Shown: positions 1 through 5,650 of the stretch, piece by piece
How positions within the stretch are numbered: position 1 is the first letter of the stretch
Layout of the letters: each line of letters starts with the position of its first letter
NCBI GenBank assembly: GCA_019417125.1
Contig: DXVZ01000065.1
Span: forward strand, 1-9,609
DNA: 9,609 bases
Direction: 5' to 3'
From: Phascolarctobacterium sp.
Lineage (GTDB): Bacteria; Bacillota; Negativicutes; Acidaminococcales; Acidaminococcaceae
Notes under the pieces: generated by a model
Told to the model about the DNA's origin: nothing
Databases searched by the model: none
Seen by the model: only the letters and a program-made list of their open reading frames with translations
Made by a program: the position numbers and the translations under genes

Positions 1-567
1 AAAGGTAACTTCATAATATATTCTATTATTTATAAAAAACGGTTTAATTTTTTGAATATAATATCTATCTGTCGGCAATTTAACAGCTTCAACATTTAAT
101 CTATCAATTTTATTAGCAATTGCAGCATAATACTGCTTTAAGCTTTCATCGGTTTGAGGCTCTAATAAATATAATTTTTCCAATATTATCATATTATATT
201 TTTCGTAAACATAATTTTTTAAGCGCAATAAATATTCATAATACTTTAAAATCAGTCTTTGCGAATTTTCTTCATTTAATGTATAATGAGATGAAACTAT
301 TTGTAATAATTTATGAAAAGTATAAATAAATTTTAATTCAGCTCTACTACTTACATATTGATTTGCCTTTTCTATATTTGAATATTTGTCATTAGCTTCT
401 ATTAAAGTATTATCAAAATATATTTTTAAACTTATTGCTTCAATAAAATTTCGTAACTGCGCTAAAATGTTCTGTGCCATTAGTCCTTTTTCATTAATTC
501 TCAAAATATCTATATTTTTACAAATTGCATTATTTATATCTAATATTCTTTTATCTATATCAAACAT
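1..567 (-). CDS. Large AT-rich defence-island-type protein, N-terminal 189 residues (3' end off left edge)
   Basis: The minus strand is open from an ATG at 567-565 to the window edge without a stop, giving 189 residues in an AT-rich codon style that matches vsr, the methyltransferase and the nuclease next to it. The protein begins MFDIDKRILDINNAI, is rich in Lys, Ile, Asn, Tyr and Leu, and looks largely helical. It has no signal peptide, membrane segment or catalytic motif in the visible part. Segments such as AQNILAQLRNFIEAISLKIY, FIYTFHKLLQIVSSHYTL and DRYYIQKIKPFFINNRIYYE resemble, from memory, the N-terminal domain of large uncharacterised SF1/RecD-like helicase (AAA) proteins found in defence islands; the helicase motifs would lie beyond the left edge, so this is recall and inference. 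A modest GAAGTG ribosome binding site lies upstream. The start is divergent from vsr, with only 32 bp between the two start codons. The reading frame is near certain; the function is tentative. Confidence 0.75.
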   Translation of the reverse strand, partial: MFDIDKRILDINNAICKNIDILRINEKGLMAQNILAQLRNFIEAISLKIYFDNTLIEANDKYSNIEKANQYVSSRAELKFIYTFHKLLQIVSSHYTLNEENSQRLILKYYEYLLRLKNYVYEKYNMIILEKLYLLEPQTDESLKQYYAAIANKIDRLNVEAVKLPTDRYYIQKIKPFFINNRIYYEVTF

Positions 568-599
568 GTAATTTCACTTCTTTCTAAATATAAAATACT

Positions 600-1082
600 A
601 TGCAACGCGACGAAAAAACTATTTCAAAAAACATGAAAAGAATAAAAAGCCAAAATACCTCTATTGAATTAAAATTACGCAAGGCACTTTGGCATAAAGG
701 CTACCGTTACAGGAAAAACTTTAACCAATTACCCGGCAAACCTGATATTGTATTAACAAAATATAAAATTGCAATTTTTTGTGACAGTGAATTTTTTCAC
801 GGTAAAAATTGGGATAAATTAAAGGCAAGGTTAGAAAAAGGACAGCACCCAGAATATTGGTTAAAGAAAATTACACGCAATATGGCTCGTGATACCGAAA
901 ATAATAAAAAACTTGTGTCACTAGGCTGGACTGTTCTTCATTTTTGGGGACAAGATATTTCAAAACATTTAGATATTTGTTTGAAAACCATTGAAGAAAC
1001 AATAATAGATTTACAAAAAGACACATTACCAGATAAAGATTATTTGCCAAAATCGGATAAAACTTCTTCTGCTGCCAAATAA
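600..1082 (+). CDS. vsr: Very short patch repair (Vsr) DNA mismatch endonuclease
   Basis: Vsr nicks 5' of the T in T:G mismatches that arise when 5-methylcytosine deaminates, starting short-patch repair in the cytoplasm, and it typically accompanies C5-cytosine methyltransferases. The 160-residue protein is close to the family length (E. coli Vsr is 156). It shows the family signatures: SKNMKRIKSQNTSIE near the N-terminus (Glu23 matches E. coli Glu25), LPGKPDIV with the catalytic Asp49, FCDSEFFHGKNW at 60-71 with His67 matching E. coli His69, and PEYWLKKI with Trp87 matching the intercalating Trp86. The zinc-binding Cys/His residues of the E. coli enzyme appear replaced (Glu64, Lys69, Trp71). 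The start is the first in-frame ATG after a stop at 591-593 and lacks a visible ribosome binding site. The last 14 codons and stop overlap the convergent restriction endonuclease gene by 43 bp. Confidence 0.93.
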   Translation: MQRDEKTISKNMKRIKSQNTSIELKLRKALWHKGYRYRKNFNQLPGKPDIVLTKYKIAIFCDSEFFHGKNWDKLKARLEKGQHPEYWLKKITRNMARDTENNKKLVSLGWTVLHFWGQDISKHLDICLKTIEETIIDLQKDTLPDKDYLPKSDKTSSAAK

Positions 1083-2074
1083 CTTATTTCTTCATTACAA
1101 GCATATAAATCATCCCAATATTCATCTGATGCATAAACAGAATTGGGCAAAGCAATTAGATTTACGTCAAATTTTAAAGAAGGTTCTACTTTTGAACTTG
1201 CATTATGCAAGCGCATAGAAACATTCCATCCGTTATCACAAGCCACAATTATAGTATTAGTAGAATTTTCCTTAAATCCAATATGATAAAATTTTGTTGG
1301 CATTTTTAAAAGAGGCACTTTAACTACCGGTTTATAATTTTTTGATGCTCTATTTAATGTACCAACAATGTTAACTACTTCAACTCTTGTAAAACGCCCG
1401 CTATCGTTTGTAATAACCTTATAAAAATCATGCCTGCCAATTAAATAACGTATTAATAATTCAGGTATTTCGCGCGGATACTGTTTATCAAGAACTTGTA
1501 ATTCCTCCATAAAAGCTTGTAATACAGGAACGTAATATTTTTCCGATTTATTATCTATATCTTTCCATAGTTTTGTTTTATTACTTTCATCACGCATTTG
1601 CCTTAATTCATTAAAAATAGGTACAACTTTATCAAAATATGTTTTGGAACAATGTTTGCCAAACCATTCTTCACCAAAATCAATAGTTGCAGACAAACGG
1701 CTATGCTTTACGGCATGATGATTATGTTTACAGGATAACCCAATTTGCCAACCGCTCTTTTCCCTAATGCAAAGCACATCACGAACATCGCCTTGTTCTC
1801 CTTTGGCATCCGTCTGCAAAGATAAAATTAAAGGCATATCTTCATCATAGTCTTTTAACTTAGGTTCAAAACGTTCTATAATTTTAATTGCAGCTATAGC
1901 AGCTAAATTAAAATTCCTTCTTTCATCTTCCGTCGCTAAATCATAAAATTTTTTAGCAGTTCTTATTTGCGGCGATTCTTGAAACGAAACTGGCTGTTTA
2001 TTTTTATATTTATTAAAAATAGCTAATGCGCAAGCATATTCAAAAGCTTTACCGTTTTCAGTTTGTTTCGCCAT
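1040..2074 (-). CDS. Type II restriction endonuclease, HaeIII family
   Basis: This is the nuclease of a type II restriction-modification pair; HaeIII itself cuts GG^CC. The 344-residue protein opens with KQTENGKAFEYA and carries the conserved core LQTDAKGEQGDVRDVLCIR (residues 86-104) followed by IGLSCKHNHHAVKHSRLS (111-128) and TIDFGEEWFGKHCS (130-143), which I recognise as the RE_HaeIII family. D96 or D99 with S114-x-K116 could form a variant PD-(D/E)xK metal site; that assignment is inference. The ATG at 2074 is preceded by AAAGGTGG, which begins in the methyltransferase stop codon (TAAAGGTGG), so the two genes are co-transcribed with a 13-bp gap and translation is probably coupled. The order puts the methyltransferase first, which would favour protection before cutting. 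The 3' end overlaps vsr by 43 bp. Specificity GGCC is the default expectation but unproven. Confidence 0.9.
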   Translation of the reverse strand: MAKQTENGKAFEYACALAIFNKYKNKQPVSFQESPQIRTAKKFYDLATEDERRNFNLAAIAAIKIIERFEPKLKDYDEDMPLILSLQTDAKGEQGDVRDVLCIREKSGWQIGLSCKHNHHAVKHSRLSATIDFGEEWFGKHCSKTYFDKVVPIFNELRQMRDESNKTKLWKDIDNKSEKYYVPVLQAFMEELQVLDKQYPREIPELLIRYLIGRHDFYKVITNDSGRFTRVEVVNIVGTLNRASKNYKPVVKVPLLKMPTKFYHIGFKENSTNTIIVACDNGWNVSMRLHNASSKVEPSLKFDVNLIALPNSVYASDEYWDDLYACNEEISYLAAEEVLSDFGK

Positions 2075-2090
2075 ATTAAAACCACCTTTA
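2075..2090 (-). promoter_or_regulatory. Ribosome binding site of the restriction endonuclease gene, overlapping the methyltransferase stop
   Basis: On the minus strand, TAA (2090-2088) is the methyltransferase stop and runs directly into AAAGGTGG, about 9 nt before the endonuclease ATG at 2074. This arrangement fits translational coupling and supports that start codon. Confidence 0.75.
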
Positions 2091-3023
2091 AATTTTATTT
2101 GCTAATATACCATATAAATGTGTTGCAACTATCTCTGCTAATTTTACTGGTACTGCATTACCGATTTGTTTATATTTGCTTACTAAATTACCATGAAATT
2201 CAATATTAGCCGGAAATGTCTGTATAGCCGCAGCTTCTTTCCAGCTTAATCTACGTGTAACTCCACCTTTTCCAAATTCCCATAAATCTTTATCTAATTT
2301 TACCATATCAGGAGAACCTGGATATAAAGTAACTTGTTTTGCCATAGCAGGAATAGTATATGATACTTCATCCCAATTTCTTTTTCTATTTCTAGACATA
2401 TACCTTGATGAATACGGAGCCGCACAAATTTCATCTTCTTTAGGTTCTGGTATATTTTTCAAAGCCTCTTTTAAAGTAACGATTTCTTTTCTTGGAAATG
2501 GATATTCAAAATTTGATATTCCTAAATCTTTCCTAAACCCACAAATAATTACTCTTTCCCTATCTTGTGGCACACCAAATTCTTTTGCATTCATGAGTTT
2601 ATAGAAAACATTATATCCGCAATTAGAAAATTCATCTATAATCGCTTCTATAATTTCCCCGTTGGCCATTGTTAATAAACCTTTTACATTTTCACCAACG
2701 AACATTATAGGCTTTTTTTCTTTTACTATATTTACATAATACTTATAAAGCACATTCCGGCTATCATCAATTTTTCTCGGACCACTTAAACTAAACCCTT
2801 GGCAGGGAAATCCCCCTAAAATAATATCCGTCTGCGGAATAGTATTTATATCTATTTTAGATATATCACCGCAAACAACCTCTGCATTACTCCAACTTTT
2901 ATGAGTTTTACAAGCATCAGAGTCGAAATCATTCGCCCAAACAGTTTTAAAGCCTGCTCTTTCAAAACCGATGTCTAACCCACCAGCCCCACAAAACAAG
3001 CTTACTGCTGTAAATTCTCTCAT
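2088..3023 (-). CDS. DNA (cytosine-5)-methyltransferase, M.HaeIII-like
   Basis: This enzyme transfers a methyl group from S-adenosylmethionine to C5 of cytosine in the sequence its partner nuclease cuts. All main C5-MTase motifs are present in order in 311 residues: motif I SLFCGAGGLDIGF (8-20), motif IV GGFPCQGFS (70-78) with catalytic Cys74, motif VI ENVKG (111-115), motif VIII QDRERV (153-158), motif IX RRLSWKEAAAIQTFP (257-271) and motif X QIGNAVP (286-292). The target recognition region, roughly 200-255, contains MSRNRKRNWDEVSYTIPA, which resembles the GGCC-specific enzymes M.HaeIII and M.NgoPII; the GGCC assignment is inference from that and from the HaeIII-type neighbour. The ATG at 3023 follows AAGGAG (3040-3035) with 11 nt spacing. 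There is no N-terminal helix-turn-helix extension, so any autoregulation would have to use the MTase domain or methylation itself. Confidence 0.96.
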   Translation of the reverse strand: MREFTAVSLFCGAGGLDIGFERAGFKTVWANDFDSDACKTHKSWSNAEVVCGDISKIDINTIPQTDIILGGFPCQGFSLSGPRKIDDSRNVLYKYYVNIVKEKKPIMFVGENVKGLLTMANGEIIEAIIDEFSNCGYNVFYKLMNAKEFGVPQDRERVIICGFRKDLGISNFEYPFPRKEIVTLKEALKNIPEPKEDEICAAPYSSRYMSRNRKRNWDEVSYTIPAMAKQVTLYPGSPDMVKLDKDLWEFGKGGVTRRLSWKEAAAIQTFPANIEFHGNLVSKYKQIGNAVPVKLAEIVATHLYGILANKI

Positions 3024-3068
3024 AAGTTAAGACACTCCTTATTAAATTTTTTACTGTTACACTCTCTA

Positions 3069-3086
3069 TATAGTCGTACAGCTATA
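3069..3086. promoter_or_regulatory. Imperfect palindrome at the methyltransferase transcription start (possible operator)
   Basis: TATAGTCGTACAGCTATA is an 18-bp inverted repeat centred at 3077/3078 with 7 of 9 base pairs matching. It sits just downstream of the -10 box and covers the predicted start point. The position suits a repressor site or an mRNA 5' end structure; no candidate regulator is encoded in the window. Confidence 0.35.
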
Positions 3087-3089
3087 GAA

Positions 3090-3118
3090 ATTATAACATT
3101 TTTTTACTAATTTGCCTA
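3090..3118 (-). promoter_or_regulatory. Extended -10 promoter of the methyltransferase-endonuclease operon
   Basis: Minus-strand TGTTATAAT (3098-3090) is a perfect extended -10 element. A four-of-six -35 match, TAGGCA, lies at 3118-3113 with a 17-bp spacer. The predicted start is near 3083, giving a leader of about 60 nt before the ATG at 3023. It lies only 11 bp beyond the guaA terminator, so the operon has its own promoter and is insulated from guaA transcription. Confidence 0.7.
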
Positions 3119-3129
3119 TAAGGAGAAAA

Positions 3130-3168
3130 ACAAAAAAGAACGTACGTTTCTTGTACGTTCTTTTTTGT
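3130..3168. terminator. Rho-independent terminator of guaA (symmetrical)
   Basis: A perfect 16-bp inverted repeat, ACAAAAAAGAACGTAC and its complement, flanks a 7-nt loop (3146-3152). Read on the minus strand it ends in TTTTTT, as expected for guaA, which stops 21 bp upstream at 3190. The A/T tracts on both sides make it potentially bidirectional. Confidence 0.88.
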
Positions 3169-3189
3169 AATTATTTGTTTATATTTTTC

Positions 3190-4743
3190 TCACTCAAACT
3201 CTATTGTCGCTGGCGGTTTGGTTGTATAGTCAAACAGCACGCGGTTGATGTGTTTTACTTCATTTACTATTCTGTTAGCTGCGGTGGTAATGGTTTCCGG
3301 CGGCAGCATGGTAACTTCCGCCGTCATAAAGTCGGTGGTGGTTACCGCACGCAGGGCAATGGCGTAATCGTAGGTGCGCTCGTCGCCCATTACGCCTACG
3401 CTGCGCATATTGGTCAGCGCCGCAAAGTACTGGCTGGGGCGCTGCTCTGCCGGCAGTTTGTCTACTTCTTTGCGGTAAATGTAGTCCGCGTCCTGCACAA
3501 TGGCAACTTTTTCTGCCGTTACTTCGCCGATAATGCGGATAGCAAGCCCTGGCCCGGGAAACGGCTGGCGCGCTACGATGTTTTCCGGCAAACCCAGCTC
3601 CCTGCCGGATTGGCGTACTTCGTCTTTAAACAAGTCGCGCAAAGGCTCAACAATTTCTTTAAAATCTACAAAATCGGGCAGGCCGCCGACGTTGTGGTGG
3701 CTCTTAATGGTTGCCGATTCGCCGCCAAGCCCGCTTTCTACAACGTCCGGGTAAATGGTGCCCTGTGCCAGGTAATCCACAGCGCCGATTTTTTTAGCTT
3801 CTTCTTCAAACACGCGGATAAATTCTTCGCCAATGATTTTACGTTTAGCTTCCGGCGCCGTTACGCCAGCCAGTTTGCTGTAAAAACGTTCGCGCGCGTC
3901 CACGCATATAAAGTTAATATCAAACATGCCGCCTTCGCCGAACACTGCGCAAACTTCTTCGCGTTCGTTTTTGCGCAGCAGGCCGTGGTCTACAAATACG
4001 CAGGTCAGCTGTTTGCCGATGGCTTTGGCAAGCATTGCCGCGCAGACGCTGCTGTCTACGCCGCCGCTTAATGCGCACAGCACTTTGCCGCTGCCGATTT
4101 TTTCTTTCAGTTCTTTAACGGTTTCTTCAACAAAGCTGTCCATTTTCCAGGTTCCGGCACAGCCGCACACATTATAAACAAAGTTGCTAAGCATTTTGGT
4201 GCCGTTGTCGGTGTGCAGCACTTCGGGGTGGAACTGCAAGCAGTACAGTTTGCGCTCCGCGTCTTCTGCCGCCGCTACCGGGCAGTTGGGGGTGTGCGCC
4301 GTAATTTTAAAGCCGGGCGCTGCCGTTTCAATGTAATCGTTGTGGCTCATCCAGCACACGTTCTGCGCCGGTATATCTTTAAAAAGGAGGCTTTCCGTAT
4401 CAAAATCAACCAAAGTTTTGCCGTATTCTCGTTCCGGCGCTTTGCAAACATGCCCGCCCAGCATATGCATCATCAGCTGGCTGCCGTAGCAAATGCCCAA
4501 AACAGGCACGCCCCAGCTGTAAATTTCCGCATCAATCGTGGGCGAATCTTCTAAATACGCGCTGTTAGGGCCGCCGGTAAAAATAATGCCCTTGGGGTTT
4601 TTGGCTTTAATTTTGTCAAGGCTCTGCCTGTAAGACACTATTTCGCAGTAAACACCGCTTTCCCTTACGCGGCGGGCAATCAGCTGGTTGTACTGGCCGC
4701 CGAAGTCAATTACTAAAATCATTTCCTGGTTTTCGGTTTTCAT
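3190..4743 (-). CDS. guaA: GMP synthase (glutamine-hydrolysing)
   Basis: GuaA converts XMP, ATP and glutamine to GMP in the last step of guanine nucleotide synthesis in the cytoplasm. The 517-residue protein has the normal length and architecture: an N-terminal class I glutamine amidotransferase domain (about 8-197) with nucleophile Cys85 in GICYGSQ and the His172/Glu174 pair in FHPEV; an ATP-pyrophosphatase domain with the P-loop SGGVDSS (226-232); and the C-terminal dimerisation domain with PFPGPGLAIRIIGE (394-407), ending TTKPPATIEFE, close to the usual family end. The ATG at 4743 is preceded by AGGAGG (4760-4755), 11 nt upstream; an ATG touching the site is followed by a stop in its own frame. 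The gene is monocistronic with its own promoter and terminator. The 3' end of guaA is a known integration site for genomic islands, and AT-rich DNA begins just beyond it. Confidence 0.98.
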   Translation of the reverse strand: MKTENQEMILVIDFGGQYNQLIARRVRESGVYCEIVSYRQSLDKIKAKNPKGIIFTGGPNSAYLEDSPTIDAEIYSWGVPVLGICYGSQLMMHMLGGHVCKAPEREYGKTLVDFDTESLLFKDIPAQNVCWMSHNDYIETAAPGFKITAHTPNCPVAAAEDAERKLYCLQFHPEVLHTDNGTKMLSNFVYNVCGCAGTWKMDSFVEETVKELKEKIGSGKVLCALSGGVDSSVCAAMLAKAIGKQLTCVFVDHGLLRKNEREEVCAVFGEGGMFDINFICVDARERFYSKLAGVTAPEAKRKIIGEEFIRVFEEEAKKIGAVDYLAQGTIYPDVVESGLGGESATIKSHHNVGGLPDFVDFKEIVEPLRDLFKDEVRQSGRELGLPENIVARQPFPGPGLAIRIIGEVTAEKVAIVQDADYIYRKEVDKLPAEQRPSQYFAALTNMRSVGVMGDERTYDYAIALRAVTTTDFMTAEVTMLPPETITTAANRIVNEVKHINRVLFDYTTKPPATIEFE

Positions 4744-4791
4744 AACGGCTTCATCCTCCTGTAAAGTTTTTTACGTTTTCTTTATCTTTTA

Positions 4792-4820
4792 ATTTTACAA
4801 TACCCGCTATAAAAAAGCAA
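4792..4820 (-). promoter_or_regulatory. Probable guaA promoter
   Basis: Minus-strand TTGCTT (4820-4815) and TAAAAT (4797-4792) are separated by exactly 17 bp. Start near 4785 would give a leader of about 40 nt, too short for a purine riboswitch. The remainder of the 112-bp gap to the upstream DUF1638 gene shows nothing else I can support. Confidence 0.5.
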
Positions 4821-4855
4821 ACAAAATGCCAGCCTTGCGGCGATTTCAGTACGTT

Positions 4856-5482
4856 TTAAGCTTCTTTGGGGATAACGCGGAAGTCGCCGTCGATATCGCC
4901 GGTAAGCAGCTTGCGCAGTATGCTGTAACCGCCGGGCACAACTTCAATCGTGCCGTTAAGCACCTCAACCAGCGGCGTTAATTCATCAACCGCCGCCTGC
5001 GTGTCGTAAGTGCCGGTATCAACCACGTAAAAATGTTCAAAACCCTTAAACATTTTGCGCAGGTAGGCTTTGCCTTCTTCTTCGCCCTTTTCGGCAATCT
5101 GCGTTTCAAGGTTCAGGCTGCCGCTGCGCATAAAATCCAGCCAGCTTTCCGTCATAAAAATGCCGTTGGGCGCGCGGTCAATGCTTTTAATATCGGTTTT
5201 AGAAAGCAAAATATCCACGCAGTCGCGCGTTTTGGGTATTACAAGTTCCGCCGTCGTTGCTTTCAGCTTTGCCGTTCCGCCGCCGCAGCCGCTGACGCAG
5301 ATTAAGATTCTGTCCACATTGGCAAAGCTGTCGATGGTGTTCTGCAAATACTCTGCCAGTTCCTGCGGGTCGCTGTGCAGGCGCTTGGGCAAAAAATACA
5401 CCGGCATATCAAGGTGCAGCTCATCAATTAAATGCAATATTTCTTTTTTCAGTGTCGGGCACGATAAAATTACCTGTTTCAT
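4856..5482 (-). CDS. DUF1638 domain-containing protein
   Basis: The 208-residue protein matches my memory of the DUF1638 family over its whole length: an N-terminal SCPTLKKEI with Cys8, PVYFLPKRLHSDPQEL (27-42), the Cys/Gly-rich ICVSGCGGGTAKL (61-73), LVIPKTRDCVDILL (80-93), GIFMTESWLDF (107-117), VVDTGTYD (153-160) and a terminal LLTGDIDGDF region. Family members occur in methanogens and anaerobes near corrinoid or methyltransferase genes, but their biochemical role is not known to me, and no such neighbours are here. The conserved Cys residues (8, 62, 66, 88) could bind a metal or cofactor, which is inference. I chose the ATG at 5482 because AAAGGAG lies just upstream and the family begins there. 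The frame stays open to an ATG at 5578, but that would place the promoter and ribosome site inside the gene. No signal peptide or membrane segment is visible. Confidence 0.85.
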   Translation of the reverse strand: MKQVILSCPTLKKEILHLIDELHLDMPVYFLPKRLHSDPQELAEYLQNTIDSFANVDRILICVSGCGGGTAKLKATTAELVIPKTRDCVDILLSKTDIKSIDRAPNGIFMTESWLDFMRSGSLNLETQIAEKGEEEGKAYLRKMFKGFEHFYVVDTGTYDTQAAVDELTPLVEVLNGTIEVVPGGYSILRKLLTGDIDGDFRVIPKEA

Positions 5483-5513
5483 ACTAACGCTCCTTTTATA
5501 ACCTTTTATAATA

Positions 5514-5522
5514 AGTATAGCA
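5514..5522 (-). promoter_or_regulatory. Extended -10 promoter element of the DUF1638 gene
   Basis: Minus-strand TGCTATACT (5522-5514) matches an extended -10. No good -35 is present at 17 bp (TTTAAC). The start would be near 5507, about 25 nt before the ATG at 5482. Confidence 0.5.
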
Positions 5523-5570
5523 CAGACACAGGCGGCGTTAAACGCGGTTTTGTAAAATATCTGCCGGGCA

Positions 5571-5600
5571 TTGACCACGCTTTTGGCGTCATAATATAAT
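5571..5600 (+). promoter_or_regulatory. Promoter of the MATE efflux gene
   Basis: TTGACC (5571-5576) and a perfect TATAAT (5595-5600) are separated by 18 bp. Predicted start is near 5607, leaving a leader of about 44 nt. It is arranged divergently from the DUF1638 promoter, with about 48 bp between the two -10 boxes and -35 regions. Confidence 0.65.
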
Positions 5601-5612
5601 TAATTGTAACTG

Positions 5613-5626
5613 GATAAAATTTTATC
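5613..5626. promoter_or_regulatory. Perfect 14-bp palindrome in the MATE gene leader (possible operator)
   Basis: GATAAAATTTTATC is a perfect inverted repeat just downstream of the predicted start point, where a repressor of an efflux pump would be well placed. It is A/T-rich and could arise by chance; no regulator gene is adjacent. Confidence 0.3.
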
Positions 5627-5650
5627 AGCGAGTTTTTTAGCGAGGCTTTT

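Noticed and set aside
120..571. Plus-strand open frames of 69 and 61 codons in the left region
   Set aside because: They are antisense to the longer truncated minus-strand gene, have no ribosome binding sites and have low-complexity Ile/Phe/Ser-rich sequences.
3112..4554. Long plus-strand open frames (up to 319 codons) opposite guaA
   Set aside because: They are shadows of a well-conserved gene with GC-biased third positions. Their products are Arg/Phe/Ala-rich with no recognisable family, and the longest runs through the guaA terminator.
4744..4855. Purine riboswitch before guaA
   Set aside because: The predicted leader is only about 40 nt, and no purine-riboswitch core motifs or three-way junction are visible.
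4806..4855. Terminator for the DUF1638 gene
   Set aside because: A short GCC-GCAA-GGC hairpin followed by T-rich DNA is present, but a 3-bp stem is too weak to call.
5483..5578. Upstream extension of the DUF1638 gene to an ATG at 5578
   Set aside because: The ribosome binding site and extended -10 element lie inside this stretch, and the family starts at the ATG at 5482.
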